A stretch of DNA of 64,000 nucleotides from Streptomyces sp. NBC_00878. GTDB taxonomy: Bacteria > Actinomycetota > Actinomycetes > Streptomycetales > Streptomycetaceae. The DNA lies in the NCBI RefSeq assembly GCF_026341515.1, contig NZ_JAPEOK010000002.1, forward strand, positions 434,001-498,000, read 5' to 3'. Below, piece by piece: positions 44,637 through 52,653 of the stretch. Every line of letters begins with the position of its first letter. Positions within the stretch are counted from its first letter, which is position 1. Made by a program: the position numbers and the translations under genes. The notes below the pieces were generated by a model. The model was not told where the DNA came from and did not search any database. It saw nothing but the letters and a program-made list of their open reading frames with translations.

Positions 44637-45332
44637 GGAGCCGGTGACGGCGGCTGCCTGCTTGACGAGGTCGGCCACGGCCTCCGGCTGGGAGACGTAG
44701 ACCGCGTGGCTGGCGTCGGTCCCGGTGACCGTGCTGCCTGCCCGCTGTGCCATGGCCCGTTGTGCGGCGGGCGGGATCATCCGGTCGTCGGTCGCCACCA
44801 GGTACCAGCTCGGCTTCCGCCGCCAGGCGGGCTCGGTGACGGTCCCGCCGAGCGCGTCGACGCCCCACGGCACCTGGGCGTCGGCCATGAACTCGGCCTC
44901 GGCCGACGGTAGATCGGCCGCGAAGGAGGCGTGGAACTTCTCCCGGTCGAGGAACAGGAAACCGTCGATCGGCGGGAGGATCGGCGGTACGGGCGCCCCC
45001 GGCTCGGGATCGGCGATCAGCGAACCGACGGACTCGCCCTTGTCGGGCGCGAACGCCGCGATGTAGACCAGCGCCGCGACGCCGTCATGGTTGCCGGCCT
45101 CGGTGACGACGACCCCGCCGTACGAGTGACCCACCAGAATCGTCGGTCCGTCCTGCGCGTCCAGGATCTGCTCGGTTGCCGCGACGTCCCCGTCGAGGGA
45201 GCGGGTGGGGTTCTGCACGACGCTGACCCGGAAGCCGTCGTCCGTCAGCAGACGGTGCACCCGCTGCCACCCGGAGCCGTCCACGAACCCTCCGTGGACC
45301 AGTACGACGTTCCTCACCGGCTTCGTACTCAT
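44634..45332 (-). CDS. Salicylate-esterase-like alpha/beta hydrolase, paralogue B
   Basis: The 232-residue protein begins MSTKPVRNVVLVHGGFVDGS and shares nearly every motif with the gene at 32729: LVGHSYGGVVV (nucleophile), ATDDRMIPPAAQRAMAQR and DASHAVYVSQPEAVADLVKQ. The two proteins are clear paralogues about 12 kb apart in opposite orientation. The likely activity is small-ester hydrolysis. It is flanked by short tandem repeats on both sides and by the phosphotriesterase remnant downstream. Confidence 0.88.
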   Translation of the reverse strand: MSTKPVRNVVLVHGGFVDGSGWQRVHRLLTDDGFRVSVVQNPTRSLDGDVAATEQILDAQDGPTILVGHSYGGVVVTEAGNHDGVAALVYIAAFAPDKGESVGSLIADPEPGAPVPPILPPIDGFLFLDREKFHASFAADLPSAEAEFMADAQVPWGVDALGGTVTEPAWRRKPSWYLVATDDRMIPPAAQRAMAQRAGSTVTGTDASHAVYVSQPEAVADLVKQAAAVTGS

Positions 45333-45348
45333 GGATGTTCCTCCCTGC

Positions 45349-45369
45349 GAACTGTGAACTGTGAACTGT
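45349..45369. repeat. Three 7-bp tandem units in the leader of paralogue B
   Basis: GAACTGT is repeated exactly three times (45349-45369), 17 bp upstream of the hydrolase start on the minus strand. The rest of the gap to 45514 shows nothing recognisable. Confidence 0.75.
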
Positions 45370-45514
45370 GACGACCGTTCGACGTGAGGACGACTTTTCC
45401 AGGGCCAAGGCGAAGCCGTCTTTCGCGTCGGCGCGCAGTCCTTTCGCGTGGGCGTGCTGACCGGCGGCTACCTCGGACGGGACACAGCGGTGACCAGGAA
45501 GCTGCACGAAGGGA

Positions 45515-46774
45515 TCACCGAACGCCGGGAGCCGAACCGATCTCCACCACGCGGGCCCACGCGGGCGGGGTGTCAGGGACGTACTCGGGATCGTCCTCGT
45601 CCCACGACCCGGAGCCGTACGGCCGAGGGAACAGACCCACCACCGTCCGGCAGGACGGCCGCGCGCTCGGCCAGGGCGTCTGACCGTCGGTCAGGACCAC
45701 GACGACATCCGGCCGCGGCCGCGTACGGAGTGCCTTGGCGAAGCCCGTGCGCAGGTCCGTGCCCCCGCCGCCCAGCAGCGGAATCCCCTCGGCACGGCAC
45801 AGCGGGTGCACGACCCGGGCGGCCGCGTCGCACGGCAGTACGGAGACCAGGTCCCGGCGGCCGCCCACGGCACGGGAGATCGCGGCGACCTCCCGGAGCG
45901 CACTGCCCAGTTCGGCGTCGCTGACCGAGCCGGAGGTGTCGATCACCACGGAGACCCGGGGCGGCCTGCGCCGGAGACTGGGGAGCACCACGCCCGGCAG
46001 CCCGGCCGAGCGGCGGGACGGACGACCGTAGCTGTAGTCCTCGCCCGCGCCGGAGCCCGAGGTCGCCGAACGGATCGCCGCGCCCAGCAACTCCCGCCAC
46101 GGCTGCGGTGGTTGGAACGCCTCCTCCGCCCATCGCTGCCAGGCCTTGGACGCGTGGCCCGGGCGGCCCTTGATGCCCTGGGCCACCCGGAACCGCACCG
46201 CGTCCCGTTCCTGCGCGCTGAGGCCGTGCGCGCCGTCGGGTCCCAGTTCCCACTCCCTTTCCAGACCGTCCGCACCACTGCCGCAGTCCAGCCAGGTGTG
46301 GTTCTGGGTGCGCGGCCCGAGCCGGAACTGCCGCAGGTAGTCCTCCATGAGTTCCCCCTCGGACAGCCCCAGGGAGCCCGGCTCGACGACGTCTTCGGGT
46401 TTGACCAGCCCGTCGCCGTACACGTCGTCGTTGATCTCGCAGTCCGCGGCGATGTTCATCCGCAGCCGTTCCCCGGGCCCGGTCAGCCCGCGTTCCTTCG
46501 CGACCCGGTCGCTTCGCCCGTGGTGGTCGCGCAGCAGGTGCGACACCTCGTGCACCCACACACCGGCCAACTCCTCCACCGGCGTGCGGTCCACGAACGC
46601 CGGTGAGACGTAGCACCGCCAGTGTCGGTCGACGGCCATCGTCGGCACCGACCGCGACTCCACGGCGTGCAGCGCGAACAGCGCCGTCGCCAAGTAGGGC
46701 CGGGCCCGGGCCGCCTGCAGCCGGGCGGCGAAGAGCTTGTCGAGGTCCAGTGCCCTCGTCGGCCGCCCGATCAC
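45515..46774 (-). CDS. DUF2201-type metallopeptidase-like protein with C-terminal VWA domain
   Basis: The 419-residue protein carries a zinc-protease-like motif HEVSHLLRDH (H75, E76, H79, H84) in an N-terminal DUF2201-type domain. A C-terminal VWA-like domain has MIDAS DTSGS (279-283), LLGGGGTDLRTG and VVVLTDGQTPW. This is the usual partner of a MoxR ATPase. The GTG start at 46774 overlaps the MoxR stop (GTGA). A longer in-frame ORF is antisense-like and rejected. Whether the zinc motif is catalytic is untested. Confidence 0.85.
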   Translation of the reverse strand: MIGRPTRALDLDKLFAARLQAARARPYLATALFALHAVESRSVPTMAVDRHWRCYVSPAFVDRTPVEELAGVWVHEVSHLLRDHHGRSDRVAKERGLTGPGERLRMNIAADCEINDDVYGDGLVKPEDVVEPGSLGLSEGELMEDYLRQFRLGPRTQNHTWLDCGSGADGLEREWELGPDGAHGLSAQERDAVRFRVAQGIKGRPGHASKAWQRWAEEAFQPPQPWRELLGAAIRSATSGSGAGEDYSYGRPSRRSAGLPGVVLPSLRRRPPRVSVVIDTSGSVSDAELGSALREVAAISRAVGGRRDLVSVLPCDAAARVVHPLCRAEGIPLLGGGGTDLRTGFAKALRTRPRPDVVVVLTDGQTPWPSARPSCRTVVGLFPRPYGSGSWDEDDPEYVPDTPPAWARVVEIGSAPGVR

Positions 46775-48039
46775 CGGCCCGCCTTCGTGGCGACGCCGGC
46801 CCGGGCCGCCGCACGGTCCGCCCGCCGGGACATGGACACCGCTCCGGCGAGCCGTTCGATCGACGCCGGAACATCCCAGTCCTCCTGGCGCAGCGAGGCG
46901 AGCGTGGTCGCGGGAACGACGACCAAGTCCGGGGCGCCGGTGTCCAGTGCCCGTACCAGGAGCGCCCACGCGGCGTCCCAGCGCGCCTGGTCGGGACGCT
47001 TGCGGACCGCGGCCACGATACCGTCGAGCACGGCCTGCCGCAGATCCCCCCGCTCGGGCAGGGCGGCGGACGCCGGGTCGGCGAGCAGCAGTTCGGGGTC
47101 CGGGAGGTCCATACGGTCCAGACCGGCCAGCAGTTCCAGCCCGGGACCGTCCCCCACCGTTCCCCTGACCAGCAGGGACAGCGTCTCCCGGGAGGAGCCG
47201 GCCGCGGTCGCGAAGGCGATCAGGCACAGGGCCATCTCCCAGCTCCGCGGGGACGGCCAAGGACCGCCCCGACGCGTCTCACTGGTGGGCAGCCGGTGTA
47301 CGAGCCCGGGGCGGGCGGCGAGGAGTTCGCACACGGCACGGCGAGCGAAGGCCACGGCTTCCGGCAGCCGCTCCGGATCGAGCCGCGGCAGTGTGGCCCG
47401 CGGCCAGGTCCCGCCGAGGCCGCGCACCACCACGTCGTGGTCGTGGGTCCACTGAAGATGCACGAACCGGTTGGCCAGGGGAGGGCTCAGCTCCCAGCCG
47501 TCGGCGGCCGAGGACCGTGGATTGGCGGCGGCCACGATGCGTACGCCGGGCGGCAACCGCAGGGCGCCGATGCGCCGTTCGAGTACGAGGCGAAGCAGCG
47601 CGGCCTGCACGGCCGGCGGCGCGGTGGACAACTCGTCCAGGAACAGCAGCCCGCGGCCGGCCCGTACCAGTCGGACCGCCCAGTCCGGCGGGGCCATCGG
47701 GACGCCCTGCTCCGCCGGATCGTCGCCGACGACGGGCAGCCCGGAAAAGTCCGACGGCTCGTGCACGCTGGCGATGACCGTGGTCAGCGGAAGGTCGAGG
47801 GCCGCCGCGAGCTGGGTCAGGGCCGCGGTCTTGCCGATACCCGGCTCGCCCCAGAGGAGGACGGGCAGGTCGGCGGCGACGGCCAGCGTGAGGGCGTCGA
47901 GCTGGATATCGGGGCGAGGTTCCGTGGTGGTGTCGCGCAGGCGGGCCAACAGGTCGGCGGCGATGTCCAGTTGGGAGGTGTGCGCCGGGTCGGAGGGTGA
48001 GGGTGCGCTGGGCGCGGTGAACGGGCTGTATGTGGGCAT
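46771..48039 (-). CDS. MoxR-type AAA+ ATPase, second system
   Basis: The 422-residue protein has Walker A GEPGIGKT (64-71), Walker B LLFLDE (131-136), sensor-1 RIVAAANPRS and an arginine finger region PPLANRFVHLQW. It differs strongly from the MoxR protein at 20681, so the two systems are not a simple duplication. It is coupled by a 4-base overlap to the VWA/metallopeptidase gene. An unknown protein and a HEAT-repeat protein lie upstream on the same strand and probably belong to the unit. Confidence 0.9.
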   Translation of the reverse strand: MPTYSPFTAPSAPSPSDPAHTSQLDIAADLLARLRDTTTEPRPDIQLDALTLAVAADLPVLLWGEPGIGKTAALTQLAAALDLPLTTVIASVHEPSDFSGLPVVGDDPAEQGVPMAPPDWAVRLVRAGRGLLFLDELSTAPPAVQAALLRLVLERRIGALRLPPGVRIVAAANPRSSAADGWELSPPLANRFVHLQWTHDHDVVVRGLGGTWPRATLPRLDPERLPEAVAFARRAVCELLAARPGLVHRLPTSETRRGGPWPSPRSWEMALCLIAFATAAGSSRETLSLLVRGTVGDGPGLELLAGLDRMDLPDPELLLADPASAALPERGDLRQAVLDGIVAAVRKRPDQARWDAAWALLVRALDTGAPDLVVVPATTLASLRQEDWDVPASIERLAGAVSMSRRADRAAARAGVATKAGR

Positions 48040-48158
48040 GTTTGATCACCTGGGGGTTTCGTTGGAGCGGTGGATGAGGCGCAGGCAGGCAGGGAGGGAT
48101 GCACCTGGGGCAGCGGGCAGCGGGCAGCGGCGTGGCAGGGAAGGCGAGACGTTCCTGA

Positions 48159-48223
48159 GTCAGCGGGCGGTGGCGTGGCGGCGAGGGCGGGGTGTCCGTG
48201 GGTCAGCGGGCGGTGGCGTGGCG
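48159..48223. repeat. Exact 22-bp direct repeat at the end of the unknown gene
   Basis: GTCAGCGGGCGGTGGCGTGGCG occurs at 48159-48180 and, 43 bp on, at 48202-48223. The second copy holds the last codons and stop of the gene at 48203-49678 (minus strand); the first lies past the stop. The remaining gap to 48040 is a GGGCAGC-rich low-complexity stretch. Confidence 0.75.
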
Positions 48224-49678
48224 CGGACTGGAGCGGTGGTCACGGGGACGAAGGGGACCCGGGCAGATGCGGCCGGGACCGGGACCGACCAGGTCCGCCC
48301 GGAAGAGCCCGTACGTGATGCGCCGCCGTGCGGCCGCCTCCAGTTCGTCCCGCAGTGCGCCGTCGCGCAACAGCGCGTCGGGGCCCAACAGCCCTTCGAC
48401 GACGGCCAGCGCTCCGGCGATGTCGCCGTGCCGGAGACGCTCCTGGACGCCGGTGAGGCAGTCCGGATGACGGTGTGCCGTGTCGATCACCTGGAGGCAG
48501 GGGAGTGGCGTGCCGGTGAGCTCGGCCAGGAGTTCCTCCCGGCGGATCTCGGCAGGGTCGTGGTCCAACGGCGACAGGACGCCGTCGACCAGGGCGATCC
48601 GGTGCCGCTCTCCCCGACACTCCACGAGGTGTGGCAGCTGCCCCGGCCGACCGGGGGTCCGGGAGGGAGTCCGGTCCGGAGTCCGGGAGGAACCAACCAG
48701 GCAGCCCCCCGGTGCCAACGCCGAGGCGACCAGCGGATGCAGCCGATCGACCTCGATCGAACCCCTGCGGATCAACTCCAGGTCCGGCAACGTCCAGGTC
48801 GCCGCGTCGGGCAGGACCGGCAGCTCGGCGGCCACCCCTGGTGTGGACGCCACCGCGACGGTGAACCCGGGCGACCCCGGACCCTCACCCTCAGCGGCCA
48901 GGTCCAGCAGCAGCCGCTGCCGCGAACCCACCCGCACGGTGACGGTAGCGGTGGACCGCCCCTCGGCGCGGAGCAGTAGCCCTGCCTCGGCGGCCCAGCG
49001 GTCGACGGCACAGTGCCGTTCCCGTGACACCAACGACACCAGTTCCCGCCCATCCGGGTTCACCAGAGGGAGGCACTCCCCGGTCGGCCGATCAGCCCCT
49101 GACCGGAACAGCAGCTCGTCACTCCTGCGCGCGTCCCACAGGTGCCGGTGCAGATCGAGGCGGAACCGTCGGCTCGGACGGGGATGCGGGTGACGACGGG
49201 TGAAGGCATCGCCATGGGACCCGTCCCACAGTGCGAGGCTGATGCGCTGACCGGCATCCGCCCAGGCGGGCGCCGTCCGGACCACCAGACACACCGCACC
49301 CGGGGGATGCATCGCACCCGGGGGATCCATCGCACCCGGGCCGTCCCGCTCCGCCGCCCCGTACCGCGTCAGAGCGATCGTCAGGCCCGGGCGCAGCAAT
49401 CCGTGGGGAGCGATCCTCGGCATGTGCCAGCGCAGCAGATCGGGAGCCAAGTGGCGCAGGTCCGCGCGGACTTGGGCGGCGAGGCCCCGGCCGCGCGTGC
49501 GTGCCAGGGAGCGCAGATCGAGATCGACATCGACGCCCGCGGCTGCGCACGCCCCTGCCCAGTCCCCGGCATGGCGACGGGCGGTCGCGGTCTCGATCAT
49601 GGAGGGCGGCACGGCGAACTCTCGCACGCGCGGCCAGAAGGAAAGGCGGACATCCTCGTACGCGGTGTCAGTGAGCAT
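48203..49678 (-). CDS. Unknown protein of the second MoxR cluster
   Basis: The 491-residue soluble protein starts MLTDTAYEDVRLSFWPRVRE after AAGGTGAG; a GTG two codons earlier is also possible. It has no recognisable domain. Visible features are a Gly-Ala-Met-Pro-Pro-type repeat (GAMDPPGAMHPPGAV) and a second Arg-Thr-Pro repeat (RTPDRTPSRTPGRP), both encoded by short DNA repeats. Its place between a MoxR gene and a HEAT-repeat gene suggests a component of that complex. No function is proposed. Confidence 0.7.
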   Translation of the reverse strand: MLTDTAYEDVRLSFWPRVREFAVPPSMIETATARRHAGDWAGACAAAGVDVDLDLRSLARTRGRGLAAQVRADLRHLAPDLLRWHMPRIAPHGLLRPGLTIALTRYGAAERDGPGAMDPPGAMHPPGAVCLVVRTAPAWADAGQRISLALWDGSHGDAFTRRHPHPRPSRRFRLDLHRHLWDARRSDELLFRSGADRPTGECLPLVNPDGRELVSLVSRERHCAVDRWAAEAGLLLRAEGRSTATVTVRVGSRQRLLLDLAAEGEGPGSPGFTVAVASTPGVAAELPVLPDAATWTLPDLELIRRGSIEVDRLHPLVASALAPGGCLVGSSRTPDRTPSRTPGRPGQLPHLVECRGERHRIALVDGVLSPLDHDPAEIRREELLAELTGTPLPCLQVIDTAHRHPDCLTGVQERLRHGDIAGALAVVEGLLGPDALLRDGALRDELEAAARRRITYGLFRADLVGPGPGRICPGPLRPRDHRSSPRHATAR

Positions 49679-49767
49679 CAGCACTCACCTTGCGCGGACG
49701 GGACCCCCATTCTGCCAACAGAGTGAGTCATCATCGCGAGCGACGGTATCGCCCTCACGACGGGCTG

Positions 49768-50703
49768 TCAGGTGGTTTTCCGCGGGGACGAATTCGGCCC
49801 GACCGGATCGGCAAGGGCCTGGAGCGCGTCGGCCGCGGCTTGTCGCAGCCGCGGGGACGGGTCCTGGACAAGGGTCGTCAACCGGTCGTACAGCGCGTCG
49901 GGGTCCGGTGGTGGTGCCAAGCCGACCGCGACCCACCGCTTCAGACCGAGCGCGGCGCTGTAACGGACCGGCTCCTGCGGGTCGTCGAGAGCCCGCACCA
50001 AACGGCGTACGTCGTCCTCGGCGCCGTAGCCGTCGTGACCCCCGTAGCCCCCGTTCCAGAGGCGGAGGCCGTTGTAGACGAGTGCGCCCAGACCGTCGAC
50101 AGCACCTGCCCGCACGTCGGCGTCCGGGTCGTCGAGCAGCGGGAGCAGCAGCCACACGGCGTCCCATCTCCCGCACCCGCCGATGGCTTTCGCGGCGGCG
50201 GCGCGGGTCGGTCCAGGTATCGCCGCGTCGGAGATTACGCCGCGCAGGTGCACTACGGCGGTCCAGGTGTCCGCCTCGCCCAACGCGCGAGCGGCTGCCT
50301 GGCCGGCCACCGGGTCGCTGAGCCATCGCCGTGCCCGGTCGATCATCCGCTGGTCGCCCGGCTGTTCCAGCATGCCCAGCAGGTGCCGTGCCACCGCCGG
50401 GTCCCGTTCGGCGTCAAGAGCGGCGGCAAGGGCGTCATGGACCTGCGGCGTCTCCACGTCGGACAGCCGCCGCGCCACCGCGATCCGTACGTCGGGGGAC
50501 GGGTCGTGCAGCCCCGCGAGCAGCGAGTCGAGCAGTCGCTCGGTGCATCGGCCCGGCGCCAAGGTGAGGGCCTCTGCGCGAGCGGCGCCGTCGCCCTCCC
50601 GGGCTGTCCGGATCACCTCCGCCTGCACGGCTGGATCGTCCCTCAACACGTCCCGCCAACTCCCGTAGGAAGAAGGCGATCTGGTGTTCCGATCCCACGA
50701 CAC
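49768..50703 (-). CDS. HEAT-repeat protein
   Basis: From a tentative GTG at 50703 the protein has about 311 residues made of tandem helical repeats of HEAT/PBS-lyase type: SPDVRIAVARRLSDVETPQV, RDPAVARHLLGMLEQP, DPDADVRAGAVDGLGALVYN and EPVRYSAALGLKRWVAVGLA. Such arrays serve as protein-binding scaffolds. The start is uncertain because no good ribosome-binding site exists and the frame extends upstream through non-repeat sequence. It is the upstream-most gene of the second MoxR cluster. Confidence 0.75.
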   Translation of the reverse strand: MSWDRNTRSPSSYGSWRDVLRDDPAVQAEVIRTAREGDGAARAEALTLAPGRCTERLLDSLLAGLHDPSPDVRIAVARRLSDVETPQVHDALAAALDAERDPAVARHLLGMLEQPGDQRMIDRARRWLSDPVAGQAAARALGEADTWTAVVHLRGVISDAAIPGPTRAAAAKAIGGCGRWDAVWLLLPLLDDPDADVRAGAVDGLGALVYNGLRLWNGGYGGHDGYGAEDDVRRLVRALDDPQEPVRYSAALGLKRWVAVGLAPPPDPDALYDRLTTLVQDPSPRLRQAAADALQALADPVGPNSSPRKTT

Positions 50704-50762
50704 ACCCCGGAGAAGAGGACTTCCGAGCCGCTCGGAGGTTGTACGGCCGTGGGCGGAAAGGA

Positions 50763-51299
50763 TCACAACGCGCGCGCGAAGGAGTCGAGGACGGCGAAGT
50801 CGGTGTCGCGCAGCCCGACCCGAGCGTCGACGTGATGAAGAAGCGCCGGGCTTTCGTGGTGGGAGGCGACGAAAGCGCGGTCGGTGTCGTCGAGGTCGTC
50901 GTCGACCCAGGCGAACGGACGGCCGCCGGCGTGCGCGACGAGCGGACGGGTCTTCCAGAACGTGCCGTCCGGGCACACCTCATGTGTCGTGGGCCAGGCC
51001 ACGACCGGCAGTCGCGGAAGGCCGAGGACAGGCCCGATGAACGTGTTGGCCTCCGCACCCCAGGTGGTGGCCCACACCAGGTCGTACCGTTCGCCCAACT
51101 CCCGCAGGCGGGAACCGTGTTCGGGGTTGAGCCACACCCGGAGCGGCTTCACGCGGGCCCGTGGCATGCCGGGGTGCTGGGCGATCCAGCCCTCGGGCTT
51201 CATCCGATGCGTGGCATAGCCCTCCGGCCGCCTGTGCGGCTGCGCGGCGTACGGGTTGAGCGGCCCGTCCACGTCAAGATAGAGAATCGGCCGGTTCAC
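50763..51299 (-). CDS. HAD-like hydrolase
   Basis: The 178-residue protein starts VNRPILYLDVDGPLNPYAAQ at a GTG preceded by AGGGGG. The DxD motif in YLDVDGPLNP is the nucleophile motif I of HAD phosphatases, and a late acidic motif AWVDDDLDDTDRAF fits motif IV. It is a HAD-like hydrolase of small size with unknown substrate. It sits between the HEAT gene and the red cluster border. Confidence 0.8.
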   Translation of the reverse strand: MNRPILYLDVDGPLNPYAAQPHRRPEGYATHRMKPEGWIAQHPGMPRARVKPLRVWLNPEHGSRLRELGERYDLVWATTWGAEANTFIGPVLGLPRLPVVAWPTTHEVCPDGTFWKTRPLVAHAGGRPFAWVDDDLDDTDRAFVASHHESPALLHHVDARVGLRDTDFAVLDSFARAL

Positions 51300-51639
51300 G
51301 TGGTGCCCCCTTCGCAAGCCGCAGGAGGAGGGCCTGCCGTTCACTACTCCAGTGGCAGTCCAATTTTAGTTGGCTTGTTGTGGACTCTGCCTCAACGAAT
51401 GGTGGAGGAGGCCCTGCTCTGGATCTCCGCCTGTTGTGTATGAGAGAAATCAGCCGGTTGATTGATGACACAGGGCAGGCACCCTGGAAGGCTGAAGCCA
51501 CGGAAGGGTGATCGTGCACTTCTGCGTTGATAAGGTCCCTCGTCTTCCTCCGAGGAATGTTGTGGATCCTATCGCGCGGTGGTACGTGCTTTCTCTTGGA
51601 TAGTGACTGCTCCAGTTTGCAATATATCGGGGGAAGTTC
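51300..51639. promoter_or_regulatory. Left border and regulatory region of the red cluster (redD upstream)
   Basis: This 340-bp gene-free stretch is clearly poorer in GC than its surroundings. It contains an imperfect hairpin (GGCAGTCCA 51354-51362 with TGGACTCTGCC 51381-51391). It ends in CAATATATCGGGGGAAGTTC, which includes the ribosome-binding site of redD (GGGGGAAG). RedZ binding to the redD promoter region is known in S. coelicolor; the exact site here cannot be placed. Confidence 0.55.
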
Positions 51640-52452
51640 ATGCACATATGCTTCTTAGGGCCCATATCTGTCGCCGTGGAGGGGAAGCACCAGCCAATAC
51701 GAGCCAACAAGGTGCGAGCCATGCTGGCCACCCTCGCACTGGATGCCGGCCGGGCCGTCTCGAACGAGGACCTGGCCAACGAACTGTGGTCCGGACATCT
51801 GGTCGGCAACACACGAAATGCCTTGCAGGCGCACGCGACCCGGTTGCGCAAGGTGATTTCCGGTCCGGCGCGTCAGCCACGCGGTTCGACCGTGTTGCGG
51901 GCCGTACACAACGGCTATCTGCTCGATGTTCCGCGCGACTGCGTCGACGGGAACAGGTTCCTTTCCCTCACGGCGCGGGGAGCCGCCGAATTGCCCGTAC
52001 GGCCCGAACGCTCGCTGGAACTGCTACAGACAGCACTGGAACTGTGGCGGGGGCCCGCGCTGCTCGACGCCGGTGACGGACTGCGCGTACGGGGTGCGGC
52101 GGCGCTGTTCGACGAGCGTCGGCTGACGGCGTGGGAGGACCTGGTCAGCTCCTACCTTGCCGTCGGGGACGAGGCGCGCGCGATCGCGGAGCTTCGTCAA
52201 CTCGTTGCCAGGCACCCCTTGCGCGAGCGATTCTGCGAGTTGCTGATGCTCGCTCTCTACCGCACCGGTCGGCAGGGAGAAGCGCTGGACCTGTTCCGGT
52301 CGACCAGGCGGCGGCTGGACGAGGAACTGGGGATTCAGCCAGGAGCCCTGCTCCAGCGGCGGCATGCCGAGATCCTTGCCCAAGACCCTGCGTTGACCCT
52401 GCCGACCGCAGTGGTATCGAGCCAACGGGAGCCCGCGGCGACCGTCAGCTGA
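51640..52452 (+). CDS. redD: SARP-family pathway activator RedD
   Basis: The 270-residue protein has the SARP layout: N-terminal winged helix (MHICFLGPISVAVEGKHQPI, then SNEDLANELWSGHLVGNTRN ... LQAHATRLRK) and a bacterial transcriptional activation domain (LELLQTALELWRGPALLDAG ... FCELLMLALYRTGRQGEALD ... FRSTRRRLDEELGIQPGALL). It lies directly upstream of the RedX-like gene, as redD does in S. coelicolor, where RedD activates the prodiginine genes. Codon 6 is TTA (51655-51657), making translation bldA-dependent. An alternative later start would remove part of the DNA-binding domain. Confidence 0.85.
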   Translation: MHICFLGPISVAVEGKHQPIRANKVRAMLATLALDAGRAVSNEDLANELWSGHLVGNTRNALQAHATRLRKVISGPARQPRGSTVLRAVHNGYLLDVPRDCVDGNRFLSLTARGAAELPVRPERSLELLQTALELWRGPALLDAGDGLRVRGAAALFDERRLTAWEDLVSSYLAVGDEARAIAELRQLVARHPLRERFCELLMLALYRTGRQGEALDLFRSTRRRLDEELGIQPGALLQRRHAEILAQDPALTLPTAVVSSQREPAATVS

Positions 52453-52480
52453 GCGCGCTGGTGGCGAAGCCGCGGAGTCG

Positions 52481-52520
52481 CGAGGCGTCGAGACGGCGAG
52501 TGGACGAGTGGGCGAGCCGG
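52481..52520 (+). repeat. Five CGAG repeats at 8-bp period upstream of redX
   Basis: CGAG recurs at 52481, 52489, 52497, 52505 and 52513, each followed by four variable bases. The array lies between redD and redX, about 135 bp before the redX start. SARPs bind direct repeats near target promoters, usually at about 11-bp spacing, so this could be a RedD site of unusual period. Confidence 0.55.
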
Positions 52521-52653
52521 CGGAGTCCGAGCCCGTCCCTCCTGTCCCATCCCGCCCCAGCCCCTCCCGTCCCCCTCCAAGCAGTCTCCGCGATGTCGCA
52601 ATGTCGTGATGTCCATCAGTCCGGCCGGCCGAAAACGCAGGAGTAGCCGCATC

